Shown here: positions 1 through 7,514 of the stretch, one piece after another | How positions within the stretch are numbered: the first letter of the stretch is position 1 | How the letters are laid out: each line of letters starts with the position of its first letter | Source: Methanocorpusculum sp. | GTDB taxonomy: Archaea; Halobacteriota; Methanomicrobia; Methanomicrobiales; Methanocorpusculaceae | Direction of reading: 5' to 3' | Length of the DNA stretch: 24,249 bases | NCBI GenBank assembly: GCA_029987395.1 | Contig: DALTVX010000006.1 | Location: forward strand, 1-24,249 | Translations under genes and position numbers: made by a program | The notes under the pieces: generated by a model | Seen by the model: only the letters and a program-made list of their open reading frames with translations | Told to the model about the DNA's origin: nothing | Database searches by the model: none

Positions 1-11
1 AGGTTTTATCC

Positions 12-2075
12 ATGGACATAAAGTACGTAACAACAACCTGCCCGTATTGCGGGACTGGCTGCTCCTTCAACCTAGTTGTGAAGGATGGCAAAGTCATTGA
101 TGCCCAGCCGTCTCAGCGATCCCCGGTCAACGAGGGAAAACTCTGCCCGAAAGGTGTATTCGGTTTTGAGTTCATCAACTCCCCCGACCGTCTAAAGACT
201 CCTCTTGTAAAAAAAGATGGAAAACAAGTACCAGCAACCTGGGATGAGGCACTCACCATCATCGCAGAACACTTCGGCAAATACAAGCCAGAAGAAATCG
301 CTGTCATCTCTTCTGCACGATGCTGCAACGAAGACAACTATGCTATGCAGAAGTTTGCCCGCGTTGTATTGAAAACACCAAACGTAGACCACTGTGCACG
401 TCTGTGCCACGCTCCAACCGTAGCCGGTTTGAACATGGTCTTTGGCTCAGGTGCATCCACCAACTCCTTCATGGACTTGGCAAACTGCGGTCTCGCTTTT
501 ATCATTGGTTCCAACAACTTTGAAGCCCACCCTCTTGCCGCACGCCGTATCATGCAGGCAAAGAAGAAGGGAGCAAAGGTCATCGTCTGTGACCCGCGTT
601 TTACCCCAACCGCAAAACAGGCACACCTGCACATCCAGCACTACCCGGGAACTGATATTCAGCTCCTCAACTGCTTCATGAAATACATCATCGAAAACGA
701 CTGGGTAGACCACGAATTCGTTGATAACCGCACAAACGGATACGCAGAACTCAAGGCATGCGTAACCCAAGACAAATACAACTTCGAGAACACCTCAAAG
801 ATCTGCGGAGTACCAGTCGAGAAACTTCAGCTCGCCCTTCAGTGGATCCATGAGAACCAGCACAAGACCGCATTCGTCCACTGTCTGGGTATCACTCAGC
901 ACACGGTCGGTGTCGACAACGTTCGATCGATCGCCTTCATCCAGACCCTCCTTGGAAACATCGGAAAGCCCGGATGCGGTGTCAACGCACTTCGCGGTCA
1001 GAACAACGTCCAGGGGTCCTGCGACATGGGAGCACTCCCGAACGTATACGCAGGATATCTGAGCGTCAACAACCCAGAAGCAGCAAAGAAAGTTGCAGAC
1101 TACTGGGGAGTCACCGATCTGCCGTCAGGAAAACTTGGTCTCCACATCCCAGAGATGCTCGAGCTCTTCGAACACGAACCTGAAAAACTGAAATGCCTGT
1201 ACCTGCTCGGTGAAAACCCGGTCATGTCAGATCCAAACAGTAAGGGTGTCGAGAAAGCAATGGCCAACTGCGAGTTCCTCGTAGTTCAGGATATCTTTGA
1301 GACAGAGACAACCAAATACGCAGATGTTGTGTTACCAGGAGCCTGCTATGCAGAAGAAGACGGTACACAGACCAATGCAGAACGCCGTGTCCAGAGATTC
1401 AGAAAAGCTCAGGATGCACCAGGAGAGGCAAAACTCGACTGGGAGATCATGAAAATGATCGCAACCAAGATGGGATACGCCGACAAGTTTGCATGGGAAA
1501 CCTCTGAGGATGTATTCAACGAGATGCGTAAGATCACACCCCAGTATGCAGGTATCACCTACGCAAAACTCGAAGGAGACGGGATCCAGTGGCCATGCCC
1601 AACCGAAGACCACCCAGGAACACCGATCCTCCACATCAACTCGTTTGCAGGAATGCCCGATGGCAAAGCAAAACTCCAGGCGATCGAACACCGTGCACCA
1701 GCTGAAGTTATCGATGAAAAATATCCGTTCTGGCTTACCACCGGAGCAACCATCTGGCACTGGCCATCAGGCTCGATGACCCGCAGGTGTGCACAGCTCG
1801 ACCGTGACTGTCCAACAGCATGGCTCGAGATGAACAAGAAAGATGCAGCAAAACTCGGTATCGCAGACGGCGAAAAGGTCATGCTGTCCTCACGCCGCGG
1901 AGAAGTAGCAGTAGCAACACGCGTCTTTGACGATATTAAGGAAGGCGTATTCTTTATGCCGTTCCACTTCATCGAAGCACGGGCTAACTTAGTTACCAAC
2001 ACCGCATACGATCCAGTGTCCAGAACACCGGAATACAAAGTCTGTGCTGTCAAAGTTACCAAACTGGAGGCCTAA
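12..2075 (+). CDS. fdhA: Formate dehydrogenase alpha (catalytic) subunit, F420-type, cysteine form
   Basis: This is the molybdopterin subunit that oxidises formate to CO2 and passes electrons to the FdhB partner, which reduces F420. The 687-residue length is normal for methanogen FdhA. An N-terminal [4Fe-4S] site is visible as C10, C13, C17 and C45 (start CPYCGTGC). The active-site loop reads VDHCARLCHAP near residues 125-135; C132 sits where selenocysteine occurs in Sec-type enzymes, so this is the cysteine form. The central part is molybdopterin oxidoreductase, and the last 110 residues (from about RRCAQLDRDCPTAWLEM) form the dinucleotide-binding domain. The ATG at 12 is preceded by AGGT at 1-4, a plausible ribosome site. 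The promoter lies outside the window. fdhB follows one base after the stop, so the two are co-transcribed. Function is very secure; whether the metal is Mo or W cannot be told. Confidence 0.97.
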   Translation: MDIKYVTTTCPYCGTGCSFNLVVKDGKVIDAQPSQRSPVNEGKLCPKGVFGFEFINSPDRLKTPLVKKDGKQVPATWDEALTIIAEHFGKYKPEEIAVISSARCCNEDNYAMQKFARVVLKTPNVDHCARLCHAPTVAGLNMVFGSGASTNSFMDLANCGLAFIIGSNNFEAHPLAARRIMQAKKKGAKVIVCDPRFTPTAKQAHLHIQHYPGTDIQLLNCFMKYIIENDWVDHEFVDNRTNGYAELKACVTQDKYNFENTSKICGVPVEKLQLALQWIHENQHKTAFVHCLGITQHTVGVDNVRSIAFIQTLLGNIGKPGCGVNALRGQNNVQGSCDMGALPNVYAGYLSVNNPEAAKKVADYWGVTDLPSGKLGLHIPEMLELFEHEPEKLKCLYLLGENPVMSDPNSKGVEKAMANCEFLVVQDIFETETTKYADVVLPGACYAEEDGTQTNAERRVQRFRKAQDAPGEAKLDWEIMKMIATKMGYADKFAWETSEDVFNEMRKITPQYAGITYAKLEGDGIQWPCPTEDHPGTPILHINSFAGMPDGKAKLQAIEHRAPAEVIDEKYPFWLTTGATIWHWPSGSMTRRCAQLDRDCPTAWLEMNKKDAAKLGIADGEKVMLSSRRGEVAVATRVFDDIKEGVFFMPFHFIEARANLVTNTAYDPVSRTPEYKVCAVKVTKLEA

Positions 2076-2076
2076 A

Positions 2077-3288
2077 ATGTCAGCAAAAGGCGATATGTGC
2101 TACGCATGGACGAAAGATGCAGGCATCAAAGGAGAATGCGGAGGAGCAGTAACTTCACTTCTGAAATATGCACTCCAGAACCACATCGTTGACGCCGTCC
2201 TCACGGTAAAGAAAGGCGTCGACATCTATGACCCTATCCCGGCATTCATCACCGACCCGGCCGAACTTTCCGAAACAGCAGGATCACTCCACTGTGGAAC
2301 TCTGCTTCTGCCCAAACTGATCCAGAAATACCTGGACGGTGCTAAGGACATGAAGATCGCAGTCACCGTCAAGGGATGCGATGCAAAAGCAATGTACGAA
2401 CTTGCCAAACGCGGTAAGATCAACATGGACAACATCTTCATGATCGGTCTAAACTGCGGAGGCTCTGTTACCCCGTTCACTGCACGTACCATGATCCTTG
2501 AAAAATACGGCATCAACCCTGATGACGTAGTCAAGGAAGAGATCGACAAAGGTCAGTTCATCGTCATGCTCAAAGACGGGACCCACAAAGGTATCTCGAT
2601 CGACGAGCTGGAAGAAGAAGGTGTTGGCCGCCGTCTGAATTGTCAGCGCTGCGAAACCAAGATCCCCCGTCAGGCAGACATTGCCTGTGGAAACTGGGGT
2701 GTCTTCGGCGAGAAAGCCGGCAAGGCAACCTTCGTTGAGATCTGCTCCGAGAAAGGTGCAAAGCTCTTCGATGGAGCCAAAAAGGCTGGTATTATCGACA
2801 CCTGCGCTCCCGAGGCAAAAGGCCTTGAGATCCGCGGAAAGATCGAGACCGTCATGGTCAAGATGGGTAAGAAGAACCAGAAGAAACAGTTCGACGCCCT
2901 TGGCTATGGTGCAAAACGTCTGGCATTCATGCAGGCAGAAACATCACGCTGTATCAAATGCTACACATGCATTGAATCTTGCCCTGTTTGTTCCTGCACG
3001 GAATGTATGGCAAAAGATCCAAACTACGTTATGCCTGGAATTATTCCACCTGACTTCATGTTCCACATGATACGCTATGCACACGTAGCTCCATCCTGTA
3101 TCAACTGTGGTCAGTGTCAGGAACTTTGTCCGATGGACATTCCAAATGCGCTCTTTATGCATGCAATGCAAACTGAGATCCAGGAACTTATCGGCTATGA
3201 CAAACCAGGTTACGATATGTCACCCTCACCCTTTGCCTACTCTGAAGAGAAGAAAGAAGGCGGTTTTGTCTTTTTCAAGATGCCGTAA
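2077..3288 (+). CDS. fdhB: Formate dehydrogenase beta subunit (F420-reducing, FrhB-like)
   Basis: This is the electron-transfer partner of FdhA. It carries iron-sulfur clusters and flavin and reduces coenzyme F420. The protein is 403 residues. Residues 15-265 match the FrhB/FdhB F420-binding module (for example CGGAVTSLLKYAL near 21-33 and the conserved NCQRC at 188-192). Two ferredoxin motifs follow, C292-C295-C298-C302 and C341-C344-C347-C351, with extra cysteines between them (CPVCSCTEC, 302-310). I chose ATG 2077 over an in-frame upstream ATG at 2044 because CTGGAGG at 2064-2070 is a good Shine-Dalgarno and 2077 avoids overlap with fdhA. The gene ends before a hairpin/T-run terminator at 3331-3364. 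Confidence 0.96.
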   Translation: MSAKGDMCYAWTKDAGIKGECGGAVTSLLKYALQNHIVDAVLTVKKGVDIYDPIPAFITDPAELSETAGSLHCGTLLLPKLIQKYLDGAKDMKIAVTVKGCDAKAMYELAKRGKINMDNIFMIGLNCGGSVTPFTARTMILEKYGINPDDVVKEEIDKGQFIVMLKDGTHKGISIDELEEEGVGRRLNCQRCETKIPRQADIACGNWGVFGEKAGKATFVEICSEKGAKLFDGAKKAGIIDTCAPEAKGLEIRGKIETVMVKMGKKNQKKQFDALGYGAKRLAFMQAETSRCIKCYTCIESCPVCSCTECMAKDPNYVMPGIIPPDFMFHMIRYAHVAPSCINCGQCQELCPMDIPNALFMHAMQTEIQELIGYDKPGYDMSPSPFAYSEEKKEGGFVFFKMP

Positions 3289-3330
3289 TCATATCTCTGC
3301 CGTCAGATTAATGATACAAAACATTAGTTA

Positions 3331-3364
3331 GGTGTGAGATCCACACCGATCAACCCCTTTTTTT
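3331..3364 (+). terminator. Probable terminator of fdhAB
   Basis: A 6-bp stem, GGTGTG/CACACC with loop AGATC at 3331-3347, is followed by a seven-T run at 3358-3364, 43 bases after the fdhB stop. Archaeal termination depends mostly on the T-run, so the hairpin is supporting evidence only. Confidence 0.55.
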
Positions 3365-3432
3365 AATTGCTTGATAATAAGAAATTCTGTACCTACTTGC
3401 AATGAGCATGAGTATCAAAAAAACTAAAATTT

Positions 3433-3505
3433 AAAAAAGAAGAGCACCCGTCATCTCAATCATTACAAGACCTTTGATACATATCAGAATAAGCGGGTGA
3501 TGCTC
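3433..3505 (-). terminator. Probable terminator of the minus-strand DUF71/cobQ-like operon
   Basis: The arms GAGCACCCG (3442-3450) and CGGGTGATGCTC (3494-3505) are complementary apart from a two-base bulge. On the minus strand the stem is followed by a TTCTTTTTT tract (plus-strand A-run 3433-3438). It begins 10 bases past the stop of the 3515-4165 gene. The 43-base loop is long, so the structure is less certain than the T tract. Confidence 0.45.
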
Positions 3506-3514
3506 AGACCAAAC

Positions 3515-4165
3515 TCATTCCTGAGGCGTGACACAGATCACTGAGGTGTTGCCAAGATCCACAATTTCACCGCAGACGTACGGGATGGGAGTGTGAAAGA
3601 TCGGACCGCCTAGGGTGACCGTATGATACTCGCCGTTTTCGCCGCACACATCGAGCCCCTTTTCCTTCATGAACGCGACCATCTCATGGTCCAGAACTTT
3701 GCCGAGCAGATCTTGTGGAAGATCCGCGTTCCTCACACACTTGATCACGCACTGATACCCAAGGTCGATGACCTCTCTCGTGTTCTCCTCACGGTCTCTA
3801 TGCCAGAGTGGATAATACGGCTCGATCCCTGCTGATCTGCACCTCTTTGTGCCCCACTCTCTGTGTTCCTCGATGTCAATATCCCCATAGACACAAAGCT
3901 CGGCGCCGAGTTCTTTTGCACGGCGAAGTCCATCTTCGAGTGCAAGATGATACTCTTCGCCGCTGGATGCACAGGTGATGAGAGGGATCTGCAGCGACGC
4001 TGAGATACGGTCGAGCAGACCCAGATCAACTCCGTGGAACCATGAGTGTTGTTCATCTTTGTTCACCATGACGAGCAGACCGACCGGTGTATGACCGGCC
4101 GCAATCATTTTGTGGAGAGCAAGTGTGCTGTCTTTTCCGCAGCTGTATGATATAACGAACTTCAT
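3515..4165 (-). CDS. DUF71/COG2102 ATP-pyrophosphatase (diphthine-ammonia ligase family)
   Basis: This 216-residue protein belongs to the adenine-nucleotide alpha-hydrolase family that includes Dph6, which makes diphthamide from diphthine, ammonia and ATP. The N-terminal PP-loop is SYSCGKDS (residues 6-13), with cysteine where many relatives have glycine. The later stretch GDIDIEEHREWG and the C-terminal GENGEYHT are family signatures. The start ATG overlaps the stop of the upstream gene (ATGA) and has GGAGG at 4173-4177. Overlap with a CobQ-like gene favours the DUF71 subgroup that comparative genomics has linked to B12 salvage, rather than true Dph6. That choice is my inference from context; the fold assignment is secure. 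Confidence 0.85.
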   Translation of the reverse strand: MKFVISYSCGKDSTLALHKMIAAGHTPVGLLVMVNKDEQHSWFHGVDLGLLDRISASLQIPLITCASSGEEYHLALEDGLRRAKELGAELCVYGDIDIEEHREWGTKRCRSAGIEPYYPLWHRDREENTREVIDLGYQCVIKCVRNADLPQDLLGKVLDHEMVAFMKEKGLDVCGENGEYHTVTLGGPIFHTPIPYVCGEIVDLGNTSVICVTPQE

Positions 4166-4995
4166 AATTTTTCCTCCAGGATCCTATAGATCGCATCCAT
4201 ATCAAGTGATTTTCGAAGAGCATCGGCGAGGAGGTCAAGCTGGTGTTCACGATAGTTTTTGTCCAAAAGCAGACTGTCATCATGGGATCCAACGCCAGGA
4301 GCGTCCTCCTCCTGCAGATGGATATCGAGTTTTGGAACGACACCAAGAACCGGAACTCCAGTCAGCTCTGTGAGACGAGCCGGGCCGATGCCTAAATGTT
4401 TTGCGTCGCCAGAGAGCCGGTTGATTATGAACCCGCGAACGAGATTTTTCGCCGCATCATCGAAGAGAGCGAAGGTCCCATAGAGCGAAGCAAAGACGCC
4501 GCCGCGTTCAATATCGCCGACGATGATGACGGGAGCGTTGATCTCTTTTGCAAAACCCATGTTGGCAATGTCATGATCCATGAGGTTGAGTTCTGCGGCT
4601 GCTCCTGCACCTTCGATGATGATGATATCGTATTCTCCCTCAAGGCTTCGAAACGCTGAAAGGACCTCGGGCATCAGCTGGACCCTCTCACCATATTTTT
4701 TGATGCCGGGAATCTGTTTTCCTCTGATACAAATCTCTACCCCTCCTTTGCATGGTTTGACAAGGACGGGGTTCATACGTCCGTCAGATTCGATTCCCGC
4801 GGCTTCAGCTTGTATAGCCTGTCCAATGCCGATTTTGTCGCCAGAACGGGTCACAAAGGCGGTCGAGGAAAGGTTCTGCGGTTTGAACGGAGCGACACGA
4901 TGACCATCCTGAGCCAGGATCCGGCAAAGACCGGCGGTCAGGGTGGTTTTTCCAACATTAGACGCGGTTCCCTGTATCATGAGTGTTTTTGCCAT
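4162..4995 (-). CDS. Cobyric acid synthase-like protein, N-terminal ATPase domain only
   Basis: The 277-residue protein matches the ATP-binding, dethiobiotin-synthetase-like half of CobQ/CbiP, which amidates cobyrinate side chains. P-loop GTASNVGKTT is at residues 9-18. KPQNLSS, IIEGAGAAAELNL and GDIERGGVFASLYGT are typical CobQ motifs. Full CobQ is about 480-500 residues with a C-terminal class I glutaminase; here the protein stops after the first domain (about residue 250) plus a short helical tail, and no Cys-His glutaminase motif follows. The following gene is a DUF71 ATP-pyrophosphatase, so the half-gene is not simply split by a frameshift. ATG 4995 is chosen over TTG 5007 because CTCC at 5002-5005 (GGAG on minus) is well spaced. 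Substrate and ammonia source are unknown. Confidence 0.85.
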   Translation of the reverse strand: MAKTLMIQGTASNVGKTTLTAGLCRILAQDGHRVAPFKPQNLSSTAFVTRSGDKIGIGQAIQAEAAGIESDGRMNPVLVKPCKGGVEICIRGKQIPGIKKYGERVQLMPEVLSAFRSLEGEYDIIIIEGAGAAAELNLMDHDIANMGFAKEINAPVIIVGDIERGGVFASLYGTFALFDDAAKNLVRGFIINRLSGDAKHLGIGPARLTELTGVPVLGVVPKLDIHLQEEDAPGVGSHDDSLLLDKNYREHQLDLLADALRKSLDMDAIYRILEEKL

Positions 4996-5052
4996 TTTAG
5001 TCTCCAATCTTTGCCGTTACCGGTTTGATACAAATAGTATTGTTTTACTACT

Positions 5053-5063
5053 AAATATTTTTA
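5053..5063 (-). promoter_or_regulatory. Candidate TATA box for the cobQ-like/DUF71 operon
   Basis: On the minus strand an ATAAAAATATTT-like tract lies about 60 bases before ATG 4995, which would give a leader of roughly 30 bases containing the GGAG site. The region is AT-rich, so the box is tentative. Confidence 0.3.
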
Positions 5064-5180
5064 TGAGTTATGTCGCTCGAAAAAATGTACTGGAGAAGGC
5101 GGAGTTGTAGATAAAAACCGTAGATGTAAGTTTGTCCATTCGATATGTAAATCCGTTTGCCAGCCTGCTCAAACCAGACC

Positions 5181-5319
5181 ATCACACGAAATTCACAAAA
5201 AAATAACGAAAACACGAAAAAGAAAGATTGGTTGGACGGGGGAGGGTACTACATCTATTCCCCTATCTGATTTATTTTATTTTCGTGTTTTCGTCACGTT
5301 TTCGTGTATTTCATGTGAT
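5181..5319. repeat. Long imperfect inverted repeat (40-nt arms) in a 503-bp intergenic region
   Basis: Left arm 5181-5220 (ATCACACGAAATTCAC...) and right arm 5280-5319 (...GTGTATTTCATGTGAT) pair at about 34 of 40 positions, with 15 consecutive matches at the inner end (CGAAAACACGAAAA side). The 59-base centre has a G-rich run (GGGGGAGGG) and a CCCC run that could pair further. No ORF is present. It resembles a mobile or dispersed palindromic intergenic element. Whether other copies exist cannot be seen here. The rest of 4996-5498 shows only a candidate promoter (left) and the fmdE terminator (right). Confidence 0.75.
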
Positions 5320-5403
5320 GAGTGGTACCTTGCGAACAAACGAGAGCCATAAAACCGAGTCGGAGGGCCAGATGAAGATTGGCGAACGCGATTAATTATT
5401 CTC

Positions 5404-5458
5404 ATAAATCCACCCACTCAATCAAAAAACCAGTTAACAAAAAAAGAGATGGATTTAT
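5404..5458 (-). terminator. Probable terminator region of fmdE
   Basis: Arms ATAAATCCA (5404-5412) and TGGATTTAT (5450-5458) are perfect 9-bp inverted repeats. On the minus strand the segment between them holds two T tracts (plus-strand A-runs near 5424-5429 and 5439-5445). It lies 40 bases after the fmdE stop. The arms are AT-rich, so this is moderate evidence. Confidence 0.4.
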
Positions 5459-5498
5459 ATTCACGAATCCGCGATTAGATCACGGGTCATCTTCTTAC

Positions 5499-6080
5499 TT
5501 ATTTTCTCAAACAGGGAATGCAGACGTGTTTGTCGTCGATGATCGGAGCAAGTCCCTCGGCAACCTGCTCACCACAGACCGAGCAAATCACATTATTATA
5601 GATCCGTGCATGACCAGGGAGAAGCTCGGTCGCTTTTTTGACGGTGAACATCTTCTCTGCCGGCGTCTTGAGGATTTTCTCGATCCACATATCAGAAAGA
5701 GTATGAAACCGGTCATGCTCCTTTTGGGTCGCTTCGCCGGAGAATACCTTTGGGCGAAGTGCAGCCATCTCAGGATCGGCCGGCATACATTCTGGATCTG
5801 CGACCACGCGGACCGAGGTATCATTATCACGCCGATAGAACGAGAAGGCATTCTTTCCCCAATTATTGATAAACAGATTCCCTTTTCCTGCAGTGCAGCC
5901 AAGAACGCATTGGATCGCGTCGACCGTACAAGAATTGGTTTCTGTGATGCATACGACTTCCTCATCTTCGGAAAAAGAGAGTCCTAATTTTTCAATAGCA
6001 AGCTCACAGGCCTTATAACCCATAGCAAGTCCACCGCAGGTGTGACCGTGGAAAGCAACAACTTCGCTAAATTCTTTCAT
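5499..6080 (-). CDS. FmdE-family protein (formylmethanofuran dehydrogenase subunit E-like)
   Basis: The 193-residue protein begins with the FmdE signature FHGHTCGGLAMGY (residues 10-22) and has a cysteine patch C51/C58/C62 that fits the family's metal-binding core. It ends with a zinc-ribbon C166-x2-C169 and C187-x2-C190. FmdE proteins are encoded with Mo/W formylmethanofuran dehydrogenases or near metal transporters; their exact role is not settled. ATG 6080 is preferred over an upstream in-frame start near 6137: the signature begins 10 residues in, and a TATA box lies about 27 bases upstream, implying a leaderless mRNA. It is divergent from the metal-chelate ABC genes with 122 bases between starts, which suggests shared control. 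Confidence 0.88.
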   Translation of the reverse strand: MKEFSEVVAFHGHTCGGLAMGYKACELAIEKLGLSFSEDEEVVCITETNSCTVDAIQCVLGCTAGKGNLFINNWGKNAFSFYRRDNDTSVRVVADPECMPADPEMAALRPKVFSGEATQKEHDRFHTLSDMWIEKILKTPAEKMFTVKKATELLPGHARIYNNVICSVCGEQVAEGLAPIIDDKHVCIPCLRK

Positions 6081-6102
6081 GTAATTATAATTCTTACTTA
6101 CA

Positions 6103-6112
6103 GATATAAAAA
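6103..6112 (-). promoter_or_regulatory. TATA box of fmdE (leaderless transcript predicted)
   Basis: On the minus strand TTTTTATATC is centred about 27 bases before ATG 6080 and there is no Shine-Dalgarno between them. The archaeal TATA-to-start distance is about 25 bases, so transcription should begin at or within a few bases of the start codon. Confidence 0.5.
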
Positions 6113-6150
6113 TCATACTGAAATTGATCGAGTGCAATATTTGCGCAGAC

Positions 6151-6180
6151 GAAATAGAAATATATAATACTAAGTATTAC
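6151..6180 (+). promoter_or_regulatory. Promoter and 15-nt palindrome before the first binding-protein gene
   Basis: GAAATAGAAATATATAAT looks like a BRE plus TATA box. It runs into a perfect 15-base palindrome at 6165-6179 (TAATACT-A-AGTATTA), placed where a repressor could block TBP/TFB or polymerase. A second short palindrome, ATGGTA-A-TACCAT (6192-6204), covers the ribosome site and start codon. The paralogous gene at 7515 has a closely similar promoter but a degraded palindrome. Confidence 0.5.
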
Positions 6181-6202
6181 ACAAGTACAAAATGGTAATA
6201 CC

Positions 6203-7339
6203 ATGAAAAAACATTTCACTCTACTATTATTATTTGTTCTTGCTCTCGTATGTGTGTCAGCAGGATGTGTCAGTACTCCACAAGAAGCTGGCGATGGTAC
6301 CATCACCATCACCGACTCAGGCGGACGAGTGGTTATTGTTCCTGATAATCCAGGAAAAATCGCCGTGAGTGGATCTGGTTCGACACGCTACTTTGGCTAT
6401 CTTAACGTGACCGACCGAATTATTGCTGTTGATTATCTGGACAGCAATCTTTTAAAGTCTAGCTCTGAGGTCCGCCCCTACATGCTAGTTCATCCGGAAA
6501 TCAAAGAGCATCCAATTCTTGGAACGGCAAAAGGCGTTGTTGATGCAGAAAAACTTCTTGCATACAATCCTGATGTTTTATTTATGGCAGGGCACTATCC
6601 CAATGCAATTCAGTCAGCAAACGAGATCCAGGAAAAAACCGGTATACCCGTTGTTCTGTTTTACTGTGGAGATTTTGTTACCAATGGTGACCAAGTTGCC
6701 TCGTCACTTCGCATGATCGGAGAAATTCTCCACGCTGAAAAACGAGCAGAGGATGTCATTCAATACTTCGCAGATGTTCGAACCGATCTTGAAACCAGGA
6801 CCGCAGGGATCTCTGATGCAGACAAACCCACAGTTTATGTAGGGGGCATATCCTGCAGCGGAGCTCACGGAATCGACGGAACAGATCCGACCTACTATCC
6901 CTTCACGGTTCTTCATGCGAAAAATGTTGCATCAGTAGTAAATGCGGCGGAAAACACTGGATACGCGGCAGTTTCAAAAGAACAGATCCTCGCATGGGAT
7001 CCAGATATCATCATTATTGATCTCGGTACCATGAACGCCGCTAATGGAGGAGCAATCTACGAATTGCAGAACGACCCATCCTATCGCGAACTGACGGCAG
7101 TCAAAACAGGCCAAGTCTATGCGGTCAATCCCCACACATCGATGAATGTCAACCATGAAACAAGTATGGCAAACGCCTACTATATCGGAAAGGTGCTGTA
7201 TCCCAAACAGTTTGCAGATATTGACCCGGCAGCAAAAGCAAATGAGATCTACACCTTTGTTGTGGGCGCTCCAGTCTATGAACAGCTGAAAGCAAACAAA
7301 GGCGGACTCTCTTATCAAAAGATAAACCTTAACGAATAA
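6203..7339 (+). CDS. Metal-chelate ABC transporter substrate-binding lipoprotein (FepB/BtuF family), copy 1
   Basis: The 378-residue protein has a short charged start, a hydrophobic stretch and the lipobox SAGC (C22), so it should be a lipid-anchored extracellular protein. The mature part is a COG0614-type binding protein for siderophore, haem, cobalamin or other metal chelates: DSGGRVVIVPDNP leads into the first lobe, and WDPDIIIIDLGT is in the second. The ligand cannot be read from sequence. It is a close paralogue of the next gene, with near-identical DNA patches. The start follows GGTA (6194-6197). A hairpin/T-run follows the stop, so this copy may be transcribed separately from the permease operon. 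Confidence 0.9.
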   Translation: MKKHFTLLLLFVLALVCVSAGCVSTPQEAGDGTITITDSGGRVVIVPDNPGKIAVSGSGSTRYFGYLNVTDRIIAVDYLDSNLLKSSSEVRPYMLVHPEIKEHPILGTAKGVVDAEKLLAYNPDVLFMAGHYPNAIQSANEIQEKTGIPVVLFYCGDFVTNGDQVASSLRMIGEILHAEKRAEDVIQYFADVRTDLETRTAGISDADKPTVYVGGISCSGAHGIDGTDPTYYPFTVLHAKNVASVVNAAENTGYAAVSKEQILAWDPDIIIIDLGTMNAANGGAIYELQNDPSYRELTAVKTGQVYAVNPHTSMNVNHETSMANAYYIGKVLYPKQFADIDPAAKANEIYTFVVGAPVYEQLKANKGGLSYQKINLNE

Positions 7340-7348
7340 AAAAAGGAA

Positions 7349-7431
7349 GGTATGCCCACATCTGGTGGGATATATAACCTCTTTTTTTTCTTTTTTTTCA
7401 TTATAATAAATCAATGATAAATGGGCATACC
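7349..7431. repeat. 10-bp inverted repeat spanning the terminator
   Basis: GGTATGCCCA (7349-7358) is exactly complementary to TGGGCATACC (7422-7431). The left arm shares bases with the shorter terminator stem at 7355-7369, so the two structures exclude each other. This could be a switch, or simply two copies of a binding site. Confidence 0.5.
7355..7398 (+). terminator. Terminator after binding-protein copy 1
   Basis: CCCAC (7355-7359) pairs with GTGGG (7365-7369). Two eight-T runs follow at 7382-7389 and 7391-7398, interrupted by one C. The dense T tract is strong archaeal termination evidence. Confidence 0.65.
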
Positions 7432-7462
7432 ATTTTAATTCCAGTATCCTCTAAGGACAGAT

Positions 7463-7492
7463 CAAATAGAAATACATAATATAGTGTATGAC
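7463..7492 (+). promoter_or_regulatory. Promoter of binding-protein copy 2
   Basis: CAAATAGAAATACATAATAT is almost the same as the promoter at 6151-6170 and lies at a similar distance from its gene. It contains a TATA-like CATAATATA. The 15-base palindrome of copy 1 is reduced here to TAATATAGTGTATGA, with the half-sites only partly kept. It was probably duplicated along with the gene. Confidence 0.5.
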
Positions 7493-7514
7493 TAATCAAT
7501 AAATTGGTAATACT

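Noticed and set aside
12..2075. Selenocysteine FdhA with in-frame TGA
   Set aside because: The active-site codon at residue 132 is TGC-type cysteine and the frame has no internal stop.
4162..4995. Frameshifted full-length cobQ
   Set aside because: The downstream frame is a different, intact DUF71 gene with its own ribosome site; no glutaminase residues appear in any frame after the stop.
5379..5987. 202-codon plus-strand frame over fmdE
   Set aside because: It lies opposite the clear FmdE gene, whose product has family motifs; the plus-strand product resembles nothing and lacks a ribosome site.
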